Positions 46,554 through 55,797 of a DNA stretch of 64,000 bases are shown in pieces. The stretch is from positions 248,001-312,000 of the forward strand of contig NZ_CP020105.1 in assembly GCF_002067135.1 (NCBI RefSeq). The letters are read 5' to 3'. This DNA is from Spirosoma rigui (GTDB taxonomy: Bacteria; Bacteroidota; Bacteroidia; Cytophagales; Spirosomataceae). The notes under the pieces were generated by a model, which saw nothing but the letters and a program-made list of their open reading frames with translations, searched no databases and was not told where the DNA came from. Position numbers and translations under genes: made by a program. Each line of letters opens with the position of its first letter. The stretch's first letter is position 1.

Positions 46554-47444
46554 ATGCAACCAGTCAACGACAATCAGCAGGTACCCGTCTATCCGCTGGA
46601 ACCGGACGAAGCAACCGGCAATACCCTGTTCAGGGTGTACACCTACGAGGGCAGCCTCCCCAACCAGTCCGATTTACTCATCCCGCACCGGAAGAATCAC
46701 TACCTGCTCGTTTTTATCAGGCGGGCGGGGAGCCGTCAGTGGATCGACATGACGCCCTATCGCCTGAACGACAACACCATCTATTTCACGGGGCCCGACC
46801 AGGTCATTGTCAAGGAAGAGTTCAGGCAGCTCTGGAGTACGGGAATTGCTTTTACAAAGGAATTCCTGTCCTTGCAGGAAAACGCATCGCTGAGCCGGTT
46901 ACCAATCATTCAAAACCCCCGGAATGGTCACGAGTTACACCTTTCAGAAGCCGACGTGGTCTTTGTCGAGGATATACTGGCGAAGATCAACGCCGAATAC
47001 CACCAATCCAGCGACTGGCAGCAACGCATGCTGGCGGCTTACCTGACCGTGCTGCTCACCTACCTGAGCCGCCTGTATACCGAGCAGTTTGAGAGCAAGC
47101 CCGTTTCGACGGACAAGCGCCTGCTGCAGAAATACCAGGCTACCATCGACGAGCATTATCGCCAGCTGCACCAGGTAAGCGAGTACGCAGCCCTGCTCAA
47201 CGTGTCGGCCGGGTACCTGAGCGAGACGGTGAAAGCCCAAAGCGGTAAACCGGCCATTACGCATATCCACGAGCGTCTGGTGCTGGAGGCCCGGCGCCTG
47301 CTATTCCACACCCAGCAGTCGTTAAAGGAAATCGCCTTCGATCTCGGTTTTTCGGACGCGTCCTACTTCAACCGCTTCTTCAAACGCGAGACGGATCTTA
47401 CCCCGGCCGAGTACCGGGCCAGCATCCGCGAAATGTACCAGTAA
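46554..47444 (+). CDS. AraC-family transcriptional regulator
   Basis: The 296-residue protein has an N-terminal sensing domain (DLLIPHRKNHYLLVFIRRAG) and a C-terminal AraC double HTH (SLKEIAFDLGFSDASYFNRFFKRETDLTPAEYR). It lies 67 bases upstream of an SDR gene on the same strand, the third AraC-SDR arrangement of the window. Confidence 0.93.
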   Translation: MQPVNDNQQVPVYPLEPDEATGNTLFRVYTYEGSLPNQSDLLIPHRKNHYLLVFIRRAGSRQWIDMTPYRLNDNTIYFTGPDQVIVKEEFRQLWSTGIAFTKEFLSLQENASLSRLPIIQNPRNGHELHLSEADVVFVEDILAKINAEYHQSSDWQQRMLAAYLTVLLTYLSRLYTEQFESKPVSTDKRLLQKYQATIDEHYRQLHQVSEYAALLNVSAGYLSETVKAQSGKPAITHIHERLVLEARRLLFHTQQSLKEIAFDLGFSDASYFNRFFKRETDLTPAEYRASIREMYQ

Positions 47445-47483
47445 TACCGACAGATGTGTTCCAGGTCTCACCGGCTGACGCGG

Positions 47484-47491
47484 TACTTTTG
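47484..47491 (+). promoter_or_regulatory. TACTTTTG -7 promoter box of the SDR gene
   Basis: An exact match to TAnnTTTG ends 20 bases before the ATG at 47512. Its placement is nearly the same as the box in front of the SDR at 16591, and no -33 element was seen, which is compatible with AraC activation. Confidence 0.4.
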
Positions 47492-47511
47492 CCTCCACAA
47501 ACAACGGAATT

Positions 47512-48249
47512 ATGAAAACAGTACTGATAACAGGGGCCAATAAAAGCATTGGTTTTGAAACAGCCCGGCAACTCCTACAGCAGGGTTACTACGTATACCT
47601 GGGTTGCCGGGATATCCGGAAAGGACAGCAGGCAACCGACCAGCTGCGGGCGGAAGGATTGACACAGGTAGAGCCGCTGGCGATCGATGTTGATGACCGC
47701 AACTCAATACTGGCCGCCCGGGAAGCGCTGGGCCGGAAAACGACGGTACTGGACGTGCTGGTCAACAACGCCGGTATTCACGGTGCAATGCAGCAAACAG
47801 CTCCCGAAACGGACAGCCGGGCGTTCCGGGCGGTTTTTGACACCAACGTCTTTGGCGTCATTGACGTAACCCAGGCGTTCATGGATCTCCTGAAGCAGTC
47901 GCCGGCACCGCGCATTGTTAACGTGACCTCGGGACTGGGCTCTCTAAGCCTGCACAGCGACCCGACCTGGAAGTATTATGCCGTCAAGCCCGCCAGCTAT
48001 GTCGTGTCTAAAGCGGCTCTCAATGCCTACACCATCGTTTTAGCCTATGACCTGCGCGATACACCTTTTAAGGTGAACGCCGTTGATCCCGGTTATACCG
48101 CCACCGACTTCAACAACCACAGTGGTCCCGGTACCGTGTTCGATGCTGCAGCCCGGGTCGTCAAAGCCGTTGTACTGGGTCCAGACGGTCCCACGGGTCA
48201 GTTCTACAGTGACGACAATGCGCCCGAAACGGGAATCAGTCCCTGGTAA
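47512..48249 (+). CDS. SDR-family oxidoreductase
   Basis: The 245-residue classical SDR has TGANKSIGFETA near residues 7-18, NNAGIHG, NVTSGLGSL and a Tyr/Lys catalytic pair in YVVSKAAL near residue 165. It is related to carbonyl-reductase-like SDRs that act on small carbonyls. It directly follows the AraC gene and is ended by a large hairpin. Confidence 0.9.
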   Translation: MKTVLITGANKSIGFETARQLLQQGYYVYLGCRDIRKGQQATDQLRAEGLTQVEPLAIDVDDRNSILAAREALGRKTTVLDVLVNNAGIHGAMQQTAPETDSRAFRAVFDTNVFGVIDVTQAFMDLLKQSPAPRIVNVTSGLGSLSLHSDPTWKYYAVKPASYVVSKAALNAYTIVLAYDLRDTPFKVNAVDPGYTATDFNNHSGPGTVFDAAARVVKAVVLGPDGPTGQFYSDDNAPETGISPW

Positions 48250-48256
48250 GTAAATA

Positions 48257-48314
48257 CCCCAAAAAGCCGCAAAGCCCGGGTACGAACGTATCCGGGCTTT
48301 GCGGCTTTTTGGGG
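48257..48314 (+). terminator. 28-bp hairpin after SDR
   Basis: The outer arms 48257-48279 and 48292-48314 (starting CCCCAAAAAGCCGC) are exact reverse complements over 23 bases. An inner TACG/CGTA pair and one G-U wobble extend the stem to 28 bp with only an AA loop. It starts 8 bases after the stop and has no T-tract. Confidence 0.65.
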
Positions 48315-48486
48315 TCATATCAGGTCCCTGGACAGCCACACAATCTACGCTGGCTTCACCAGGCACGCCCAATAAAATGAACGACCCACCCGAATAAAAA
48401 CCAGAAAATCAATACCTTGACCTACCCAACATCATATCCATTCCGGCAAACCAATTATTCATCCGCTTTGCTAACCGATGTACCTC

Positions 48487-49977
48487 ATGAAACGACTTAT
48501 ATCAGTGCTCGTTTTAGTCTGCTGCCTGCTGAACGGCCCGGGCAGTTCCGGTCAGGATGCACGGGCCCGTCTGGTGGCCCGGGGCGAGAATCTGAAACTA
48601 AAAACGAACTACACGTATAAGGCACCGCCGGGCGATGCGCTGTCGCACCATACGTCGGGCTACGCCAAGATCATGTGTTCGGCGGTCTTCATCACGGGGC
48701 TCAAGCCCGATTTTGCCGCCGAGAATGTAGGCTATTTCACAAGTCCATACGAGGAACGGGCCAAAGTGGGTAAGCCCGTTATTGATTTCGACAAGAAGAC
48801 AGTGTCGATCACGCTGCCCGGTGGCATTACCCGAACAGCGATGTACGTGGGCGATCAGGGCTGCGTAACCTTACCCGAAGGGCGCAGCACCCTGTACTAT
48901 ACACCCGTGAGCGTGCCGCGTCAACTGCCTGATGCCAACACAACCCCCTGGCCTATGGGCGACGTATTGCCTACCGGTCCCATGCCCGCCGAAGTCGACA
49001 TGTTGAAGGTGAACCAGGCCCTGAAAGCCGCCTTCGAACCGGCCGACGCGCAAACTGCCGCGTTTGTGGTGACCTACAAAGGCCGGATCATTGCCGAAGG
49101 GTACGGCGACGGTATTACCAAAGATACCCCACTGGAAAGCTGGTCGATGGGTAAAAGCCTGTCGGCTACGTTGCTGGGCATTTTAATAGGACAGGGCGTT
49201 TACACCCTGAATCAGCCCGCCCCTATTCCGGAGTGGCAGCGCAACGGAGACCCGAGGGCTGCCATCAAAATCAGCGACATCATGCACATGTCCAGCGGTC
49301 TCTACTGCCGGGCTCCGCAAGACCCGGACTATGACCCATCGCTGGGGTACCCCGACCATTTATACCTGTATACCGATGCCGTCAACTCGTTTGCCTATGC
49401 GGCCAGTCTGCCGCAGCAATGGCCGCCCAACACGGTAGGGCGTTACCGCAATTCGGACCCCGTGCTCACCAACTACCTCGTTCGGCTGGGCGTCGAACGT
49501 ACCGGTCAGGCGTACCACACGTTTCCGCAGCGCGCCCTGTTCGATAAGATCGGCGTGCGCACGATGGTTATGGAAGCCGACCCCTACGGCAATTTTCTAA
49601 CCCAGGGCTACGAATTTGCTTCAGGCCGCGACTGGGCGCGGCTGGGGAATCTATATTTGCAGGATGGCGTCTGGAACGGGGAACGACTGCTTCCCAACGG
49701 GTTTACTACGTTCGTCAGCACCCTGGCCAAGCCCTGGGTAGCCGACGGACGGCCGATCTACGGCGGGTTGTTCTGGGTAAACGGTGACGGAGCCCGACCG
49801 ATCCCCAAAGACGCCTATATGATGCTGGGAGCAGGCGGACAATCGGTGGCGATCATTCCCTCGCATGAACTGGTCGTTGTGCGGCTTGGCCACTATAAAG
49901 GCATGAGACCGGGGGGCATCGCCCTCGATAAAGCCTACCGTTTATTGATGGAAGCCGTACCCGCCAAAACAAAGTAA
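48487..49977 (+). CDS. Secreted serine hydrolase (beta-lactamase / class C esterase family)
   Basis: Start at 48487 is chosen for the signal peptide (MKRLISVLVLVCCLLNGPGSSG); an in-frame ATG at 48478 adds three residues. The protein is 496 residues. The penicillin-binding-type motifs are present: SMGK (S-x-x-K, serine near residue 220), RYRNSDP (Y-x-N) and GAGGQ in place of K-T-G. These proteins are usually esterases or peptidases rather than antibiotic-resistance enzymes. No linked genes point to a substrate. Confidence 0.88.
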   Translation: MKRLISVLVLVCCLLNGPGSSGQDARARLVARGENLKLKTNYTYKAPPGDALSHHTSGYAKIMCSAVFITGLKPDFAAENVGYFTSPYEERAKVGKPVIDFDKKTVSITLPGGITRTAMYVGDQGCVTLPEGRSTLYYTPVSVPRQLPDANTTPWPMGDVLPTGPMPAEVDMLKVNQALKAAFEPADAQTAAFVVTYKGRIIAEGYGDGITKDTPLESWSMGKSLSATLLGILIGQGVYTLNQPAPIPEWQRNGDPRAAIKISDIMHMSSGLYCRAPQDPDYDPSLGYPDHLYLYTDAVNSFAYAASLPQQWPPNTVGRYRNSDPVLTNYLVRLGVERTGQAYHTFPQRALFDKIGVRTMVMEADPYGNFLTQGYEFASGRDWARLGNLYLQDGVWNGERLLPNGFTTFVSTLAKPWVADGRPIYGGLFWVNGDGARPIPKDAYMMLGAGGQSVAIIPSHELVVVRLGHYKGMRPGGIALDKAYRLLMEAVPAKTK

Positions 49978-50044
49978 ACGGCTGTCTCCGGGCTAACCAC
50001 CGCGCCGTTTACACAATTGACAAAAAAAATTTTTGCCGCACCTG

Positions 50045-50073
50045 TTGCCTGCTAGAAATTACCTTTAACTTTG
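50045..50073 (+). promoter_or_regulatory. Promoter with TTG and TAACTTTG elements
   Basis: TTG at 50045-50047 and TAACTTTG at 50066-50073 are 18 bases apart, matching the Bacteroidota -33/-7 consensus. It would transcribe the DUF4153/DoxX-like pair with a leader of about 140 bases. The region 49978-50222 holds no gene. Confidence 0.55.
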
Positions 50074-50222
50074 AAACACAAAGTACTTTACAATATCTAA
50101 ACAGCGGGAGATTTTATCCAGTCTGGTACGGTAGCTCGTCTGCCGTGGATCGTTGTACATACGTGCTTTTTATGCCTACTCGCTCTGAAAAACAAAGTAC
50201 TTTTACCTTAATAAGCTCTTGT

Positions 50223-51482
50223 ATGCGCAACGAAATTTTATCGAACCTGAACAGCCCCGGTCAACTGGAGAAGCTGTACCGAACCAACAAGCCAGGCTTC
50301 AGAACGGCTTTCGACACCTTGTATCCACAATTGCGGGGTAATCCATTGGCGGAAGGATGGTACCAGCGGCTCAACTATGTCCAGGAGGAGGCATTTTGGG
50401 GAACGCCCGGCGAGCGGGTATTCGTCATAGCTGCGTCGCTGCTGGCGGCCCTGCTGGCTCAACTCCCGAAGATCCTGTCCCTGAACGAAGCATTTTTTTA
50501 CACCCGCAACGTTGGCTTTATCGTCCTCCCCCTGCTGATCGCCTACTTTGCCCGAAAAAACCGAATCTCCCGAAAAACGGCCGCGTGGCTGGCAGGCGGC
50601 ATCCTATTTGCCATCATTTTCACCAACGCCTTACCCCACAACGCGTTGTCCCGGAGCCACCCCGCCGATACGTTGGTACTGGCCTGCATTCACGTTCCCC
50701 TGTGGCTGTGGTCCCTGCTGGGCTTCACGTTTGGCGGAGGCAAGCCGGATGATGGCATCAACTGGCTGGGCTTTCTGCGGTATAACGGTGAACTGGCGGT
50801 GGTAATCGCCCTGCTGTTGATAGCGGGTGGTCTCACAACGGCCCTCACCATTAACCTGTTCAGGCTGAGCGGCTGGCAAATTGAAACGTTTTATTTCAAC
50901 TACGTCGTGATTAGCGGACTGGCTGCGGTACCTGTAATAGCTACTTTTCTAACCCAGACCCAACCGGTGCTGGTCAACAAGGTGGCTCCCGTCATTGCCA
51001 GTTTGTTCAGCCCGGTGGCGCTCGTCATGCTCGTGGTTTATTTGGCAGCGACTCTTTTCTCGGGCAAGGACCCCTACCACGACCGGGACTTTCTGCTGAT
51101 TTTCAATGCGCTGCTCGTCGGTGTCATGGCCCTTATCTTCTTTTCGGTATCCGAAAATACCCCAGCGGGCAGGAACCCGGCCCAGCTGCTTATACTCTTC
51201 CTGTTATCGGCGGTGACCGTAGTCGTCAACGGGATTGCCCTGTCGGCCGTGCTGTTCCGGATTACCGAGTGGGGAATCACACCCAACCGGGCTGCGGTGC
51301 TGGGTGCCAATGGGCTGATGCTTGTCCATTTGCTTTACCTGGGTATTCGGCTCTTCGGGGCCATGACCCGCCAGACCGATCTGGCACTGGTTGGCCGGTC
51401 GATGGCCTTTTTCCTACCCGTTTACAGCGCCTGGAGCGCCATAGTAGCCTTCGGGTTCCCGCTGCTCTTTGGATTTAAATGA
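50223..51482 (+). CDS. DUF4153-family polytopic membrane protein
   Basis: The start at 50223 (MRNEILSNLNSPGQLEKLYR) is preferred because the N-terminal soluble segment of DUF4153 proteins begins this way; the open frame extends 26 codons upstream. The protein is 419 residues with about ten hydrophobic helices. The motif region LEKLYRTNKPGFRTAFDTLYP fits the family. Function unknown. It overlaps the next gene by ATGA, showing translational coupling. Confidence 0.75.
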   Translation: MRNEILSNLNSPGQLEKLYRTNKPGFRTAFDTLYPQLRGNPLAEGWYQRLNYVQEEAFWGTPGERVFVIAASLLAALLAQLPKILSLNEAFFYTRNVGFIVLPLLIAYFARKNRISRKTAAWLAGGILFAIIFTNALPHNALSRSHPADTLVLACIHVPLWLWSLLGFTFGGGKPDDGINWLGFLRYNGELAVVIALLLIAGGLTTALTINLFRLSGWQIETFYFNYVVISGLAAVPVIATFLTQTQPVLVNKVAPVIASLFSPVALVMLVVYLAATLFSGKDPYHDRDFLLIFNALLVGVMALIFFSVSENTPAGRNPAQLLILFLLSAVTVVVNGIALSAVLFRITEWGITPNRAAVLGANGLMLVHLLYLGIRLFGAMTRQTDLALVGRSMAFFLPVYSAWSAIVAFGFPLLFGFK

Positions 51483-52234
51483 CAACCGACCCGCTACGTC
51501 AGCCCTCTATGAACAGAGCCAATGTACTGAACCGCCTGCATGAGCGGGTAAAGCAGAACCGGTGGATGCGGTATTTTGCGGTCGTCAATCGGATTGCCCT
51601 GGCACTGGGATTTATACCGTCGGGCTACGTAAAAATTGCGGGCGAGCGATTCACCGATTTGTCCAGCAATCACCCGATGGGTCATTACCTGGAAGCACTC
51701 TACCATACCGGCTACTACTACACCTTCATCGGGGTTGCGCAGATGACAGCGGCCATCCTGTTGCTGATTCCGCGCACGGCAACGCTGGGTGCCCTTCTCT
51801 ATTTTCCCATTATTCTGAACATCACGATCCTTTCCTTTTCGGTGCGTTTCGATGGATCACTGTTATCGGCACCGCTGATGGTACTGGCTAATTTGTACCT
51901 TCTCTGCTGGGATTATGACAGGCTGAAATTTATCCTCCCGCTCGCCCCCCCGCCCCTTCACAAAGTAGCGCCACCGCCAGCCATTCAGGCGAACCGGTTT
52001 CCCCGGCGATTCTTCGCGGGCGTGGCAACGACGGTCTTTCTGGTCGGCCTGTTTGCGACAAACGCCTACGACATCAAACCCCGCAACAGACTGCCCGACT
52101 GCGTGAGCCAATGCAGGAACAACCGTAACCCCACTGCCTGTCTGGATTTCTGCACCTGTATTCACACCCGGGGCCAGCCGCTTCATACGTGCCTGGACAA
52201 TTACCACCGGGCTACAAACCGCAAACGTAACTAA
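51479..52234 (+). CDS. DoxX-like membrane protein with cysteine-rich C-terminus
   Basis: The ATG at 51479 overlaps the upstream stop (ATGA); a second ATG at 51509 is possible. The protein is 251 residues with four helices in DoxX style (VVNRIALALGFIPSGYVKIAG, then YYYTFIGVAQMTAAILLLIP and further helices) plus one near residue 175-195. The last 45 residues carry six cysteines (DCVSQCR ... ACLDFCTCIH ... HTCLD), an unusual tail that could bind metal or form disulfides. Function unknown. Confidence 0.75.
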   Translation: MTTDPLRQPSMNRANVLNRLHERVKQNRWMRYFAVVNRIALALGFIPSGYVKIAGERFTDLSSNHPMGHYLEALYHTGYYYTFIGVAQMTAAILLLIPRTATLGALLYFPIILNITILSFSVRFDGSLLSAPLMVLANLYLLCWDYDRLKFILPLAPPPLHKVAPPPAIQANRFPRRFFAGVATTVFLVGLFATNAYDIKPRNRLPDCVSQCRNNRNPTACLDFCTCIHTRGQPLHTCLDNYHRATNRKRN

Positions 52235-52293
52235 GCTCGGAAGACCAGGGGATTGCTACCGGATTATCGAGCGACATACCGAATACACAGTGA

Positions 52294-52325
52294 TTTTCCT
52301 TAGCAGGAAAAAATAGTTTTTTTTT
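52294..52325 (+). terminator. Rho-independent terminator with T-tract
   Basis: TTTTCCT (52294-52300) pairs with AGGAAAA (52305-52311) around TAGC, followed after AATAG by nine T. It ends the DUF4153/DoxX-like unit. The rest of 52235-52489 holds no gene. Confidence 0.5.
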
Positions 52326-52489
52326 GATACGACAAGGTCAGGAGTACACGGTGCAACCCGGTTCCTGTTTAATACGCGGCTCCGCGACAACAGGTGCCGT
52401 CCCGGAACGTCAGGCATCGGTACACCCGACTCAGCGGTGCAGCATCGAGCGCATAACCACCTGTTCACGCGTTACAATCAGTCGTATTA

Positions 52490-53590
52490 ATGGCCTATTT
52501 TCTCTTTTCCCTCACCATTCTCTGCTACATCGGACTTGGCCTGCTTACAGCCACGCAACCTGCCACCGGGGGTGACAATGCTATGGGCTACGGCCTGGGC
52601 CTGGCTTTTCTGGGCCTGGCTTTTGCGCTCAGCAGTTTAGCTATGACCATTTTCATGCTGGCTAAAGGGTACTTCCATTGGGTTTCTCCGGATAGCGGGG
52701 CGCGGGTTGCCATTGTGCTGGCGAGTTGGTTCGCCGTTGTCCTGACCACTTTCTTCTGCGCGGCTTTCAAGTGGGAGTGGCCCAGCGATGCCAACCCCTA
52801 TCCCGCGTTTCTGCACTGGCTGGCGGTGGGTCATGGCCAGCTCTGGATTCCACTGCTGTGGCTGGTCGCCTGCTTCCTGTCGCTTGAAGCCGGTGCCGGG
52901 ATAAGCGCGTCATCTCAGGTGCTGAAAGCGTCTTTCTACGCAGGTCTGTTCATTGGCAGCGTATACAGTATCGGGTTGGCAGTCGGGTATCTGCGCGACT
53001 CGGCGCAACAGTACGAAGCCGATATTGCCAGCCGCAAGGCACAGGATGATCGATGGCACCAGGAAACCATGAATGAGATTGCGGCCCATAAACCCACCGA
53101 CCCTATTGTGACCCTGCTGGCGCAAACGACGCAGGTACGGCCAGCCGATACCCGGGCGGCAGCCCTCGCCCGGGTAAAAATGCATCCCAACTGGGAAGCC
53201 GAAATCCTGGCCCTGCTTCAGGACAGGCGATGCTACCGGGAAGTCTATTACTTTCTGGACGGCAACGAGGTCACGCACCCCGACCAGTTTGCCAGGCCAC
53301 TGAACCAGAGTATCCTGTGGCTGGCCGAAACCATCAGCGCCGATATACAGGACAGCAATAACCTGCAACACTGGAGTTTCGATATGTACCAGATCGAGAA
53401 CTTACTGCGGGCGATCGATGGGCAGTTTCGGCACCAGGGAGTCGATTTCGTGCCCAATGTGATCAAACTCCGGCAGGCCCTCAATACTCCCCCACCCGAA
53501 CGGTTCAAGGGTGTCCGGTTTGATGTCACCAGCCTTGTCGACCAGTGGCTGGCCAGTCGTCGAACGAGCAGATCGGGCCGGGCTGGTTAG
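52490..53590 (+). CDS. Membrane protein of unknown function
   Basis: The 366-residue protein has about five hydrophobic helices in its first 180 residues (MAYFLFSLTILCYIGLGLLTA; GLGLAFLGLAFALSSLAMTIFML; VAIVLASWFAVVLTTFFCAA; LWIPLLWLVACFLSLEAGAG; ASFYAGLFIGSVYSIGLAVGY). A soluble helical region of 180 residues follows, containing EAEILALLQDRRCYREVYYFLDG and no catalytic motif. No family is recognised. Its end overlaps the end of the convergent next gene by 4 bases. Confidence 0.75.
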   Translation: MAYFLFSLTILCYIGLGLLTATQPATGGDNAMGYGLGLAFLGLAFALSSLAMTIFMLAKGYFHWVSPDSGARVAIVLASWFAVVLTTFFCAAFKWEWPSDANPYPAFLHWLAVGHGQLWIPLLWLVACFLSLEAGAGISASSQVLKASFYAGLFIGSVYSIGLAVGYLRDSAQQYEADIASRKAQDDRWHQETMNEIAAHKPTDPIVTLLAQTTQVRPADTRAAALARVKMHPNWEAEILALLQDRRCYREVYYFLDGNEVTHPDQFARPLNQSILWLAETISADIQDSNNLQHWSFDMYQIENLLRAIDGQFRHQGVDFVPNVIKLRQALNTPPPERFKGVRFDVTSLVDQWLASRRTSRSGRAG

Positions 53591-53970
53591 TAATAGGCGA
53601 TTTCGGTGCTGCTGATTTCGTAACGCCATGAGGGGCCCTGTTCGCGCCGGACGGTGGTGGCCACAAAGTGAACGATCTCGTCCCGGCGACTCAGGGGGGC
53701 ATTGGTTTGCTGCTCCCACTGGTCCGGCGGGGGCAGATTGATGAACAGCTTGCAGGAGCCGCCCCCCATCTCATACCAGAAATCAATGCGCAGTTCGCCA
53801 TCTACGTAGCGGACCGACCCGGCGCGGGCATTGCCGGTGTATTCCACCCGCGGACCTGCCGGTGCCAGACCCTCAAAAGCTTTTGCCAGGTTTTGGGCGA
53901 CGGTTGCCCTGATCATTTCATCCTCGTTGGGAATGGGCTGGCCGAAACCATCCCGGTATACCTTCGCCAT
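53587..53970 (-). CDS. Cytoplasmic protein of unknown function
   Basis: The 127-residue protein starts MAKVYRDGFGQPIPNEDEMIRATVAQNLAKAF. It looks like a small alpha/beta protein with beta strands VRYVDGELRIDFWYEMGGG and CKLFINLPPP. No signal peptide or membrane segment is present. Codon use matches neighbours. It is convergent with the upstream membrane-protein gene (stop codons overlap). Confidence 0.65.
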   Translation of the reverse strand: MAKVYRDGFGQPIPNEDEMIRATVAQNLAKAFEGLAPAGPRVEYTGNARAGSVRYVDGELRIDFWYEMGGGSCKLFINLPPPDQWEQQTNAPLSRRDEIVHFVATTVRREQGPSWRYEISSTEIAYY

Positions 53971-54205
53971 GGTCGATTGGGGTGTCGTTCGATTTGACTG
54001 GTAATAGGCGCATAAAAGTTACGACAGGTCCGTCAGCGCGGGCGGCAATGACGACAGAACGGCCATTCCGGACAGCCATCGCTACAGCGGCAGACGTGGC
54101 CCATGCGGACCAACAACCGGTCGGCAGCCGCCTGACCTTTACGGATATAAATGTAAGCAGAACCGGCGTGTCCCGGCGATGCGTCTCTCCGTCTCTACCC
54201 AAGAT

Positions 54206-54511
54206 ATGAAGCTCTTTTACTGGAATTTTATCGCCCTTGGACTGCTGCTGCTTTCGTGGCTTATTATCCGGTTGGGCTACTCGTTTCTCCCGGAGTCCTG
54301 GGAAACGGCCAGCTGGCATACCGGCTTCCTGGTATACCTCTCCGCTTTTGCCGGACTTGGGTGGGGCATCCTGCGGGCTATCCGGAGTGCCCTGCAGGGC
54401 AGCCTGCCCTGGAGCCAGGCGCTACTGTTAATTGGGGTAACAGGGGTGCAGGGGTTGGGAACCCTCTTCTTTTTTATCGTGGTGCTGGCGGAGGGGTTCG
54501 GGACAGGCTAG
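54206..54511 (+). CDS. Small membrane protein with three helices
   Basis: The start at 54206 (MKLFYWNFIALGLLLLSWLII) is preferred to the ATG at 54179 because it begins at a hydrophobic helix. The protein is 101 residues with helices near residues 5-25, 40-60 and 75-98. Function unknown. The intergenic space on either side holds no other gene-like frame. Confidence 0.55.
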   Translation: MKLFYWNFIALGLLLLSWLIIRLGYSFLPESWETASWHTGFLVYLSAFAGLGWGILRAIRSALQGSLPWSQALLLIGVTGVQGLGTLFFFIVVLAEGFGTG

Positions 54512-54587
54512 ACATTCCCTGCCAGCTAACCCGGAGCAACGATCAGCGATTTTTTTCCGGCTTGCGGAGCCGAAGCCATCGGCGGTA

Positions 54588-55247
54588 TTACGTAGCCGCC
54601 AGATGGCGGTCGTAGCCCGCTTTCACCAGCGCTTCGTAGGCCGCCCACACCTCATCCGGAATGTCCTGGGGAATCTGAAACCCTTTACCGGGGTAGATTT
54701 TTATCCGCTGCAAATCTCCAACCATGATGCTGATCACATCATCGGGCGTCAGGCCCGGATGGGAATACTTACTGAGGTAGGTATCGAACGAATCCTGCGG
54801 AGACGTGACAATCACCCGCTTTTCGGGCCATATTTTTCGGAACGTAGCGAAGCTGCGCCGTTCCATATACGGCTTTTGCACCACAATAAACGTTGCGATC
54901 TCCAGGTTAAGGCCGACCAGAAGCTGCCGCGTAAACAAAACGTTTTCGCCGGTATTGCTGGACTGATTCTCGATCAGAATACGGTCGGCCGGAACGCCCA
55001 TATCGCGGGCGATGCGGGCAAATAGATCCGCTTCCGGCTCTGTCCACATGGACCTGGTAATGACACCGAGCCCGCCGGAGAAAATCAGCAGCGGTGCCCA
55101 TCCCTCCAGAAACAGGTTTGCTCCCCGCTCGGCAACCCGCAGGTCGTGGCTGCAAAGCACCAGAATCGCATCTGCTTTTTCGAGTTGATGGTGGACATGG
55201 TGGTAGTTCCAGAGCGTTAACGCCAGTTCGTGTATGTGAGAATCCAT
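54588..55247 (-). CDS. YdcF-family (DUF218) protein
   Basis: The start at 55247 gives MDSHIHELALTLWNYHHVHH and 219 residues; the longer open frame lacks a sensible N-terminus. Family motifs are ADAILVLCSHDLRVAERGANLFLEG, FSGGLG and the signature IENQSSNTGENVLFTR (S-N-T-x-E-N). YdcF in E. coli binds S-adenosylmethionine; a role here is unknown. No membrane anchor is present. Confidence 0.85.
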   Translation of the reverse strand: MDSHIHELALTLWNYHHVHHQLEKADAILVLCSHDLRVAERGANLFLEGWAPLLIFSGGLGVITRSMWTEPEADLFARIARDMGVPADRILIENQSSNTGENVLFTRQLLVGLNLEIATFIVVQKPYMERRSFATFRKIWPEKRVIVTSPQDSFDTYLSKYSHPGLTPDDVISIMVGDLQRIKIYPGKGFQIPQDIPDEVWAAYEALVKAGYDRHLAAT

Positions 55248-55537
55248 AGGGTATAAAGTCGGCAGACGATTGGTAACTACTACCGGCGGACTCAGAGTAC
55301 CTCCACTTTGCAGACTACCGGTTTCTCCCACCGACCAGAACGTACGTGATACTGCACGAACGGGCAAGCGTGCTCACCGGTTTATTCATATGATATAATT
55401 TTATCAGGAATTGATATAACGTCCTCAGCCACAAGATACCGTTTAGTTTATTTCAACAACATTAACACATATAAAACCCGTCATCAACCACCAATAGTAG
55501 ATAAATTTACTCTTCCTCAAACAAAAACCTTACACAA

Positions 55538-55744
55538 GTGATTGCCACTCCTCCTCACTCAAACGTTACGGTTTCCAGTAAAAACCAGATCGCTTACACC
55601 AATCCTCAGTGCCCCACCTGCAAAAGTGCGTTGGACGTGGAACGTACACCCCGATCGGGTAAGGTCCGGTTATTCCTGTTTTTCTTACCCGTTCGCTCGT
55701 ACAAGTGCTACCGCTGTTTACGCCGGTTCACCAGCTTCTTCTAG
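55538..55744 (+). CDS. Small zinc-ribbon-like protein
   Basis: A GTG start at 55538 gives 68 residues. Two Cys pairs, CPTC near residue 25 and CYRC near residue 57, flank a basic and hydrophobic linker, a simple zinc-ribbon arrangement. The upstream 290 bases (55248-55537) are markedly AT-rich and probably regulatory, with no other gene. Function unknown. Confidence 0.55.
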   Translation: MIATPPHSNVTVSSKNQIAYTNPQCPTCKSALDVERTPRSGKVRLFLFFLPVRSYKCYRCLRRFTSFF

Positions 55745-55797
55745 CACCGGTTTTCGGTACCAGGCGTAATCCACCCGGTCCGTGTTCCGACGGGTGA

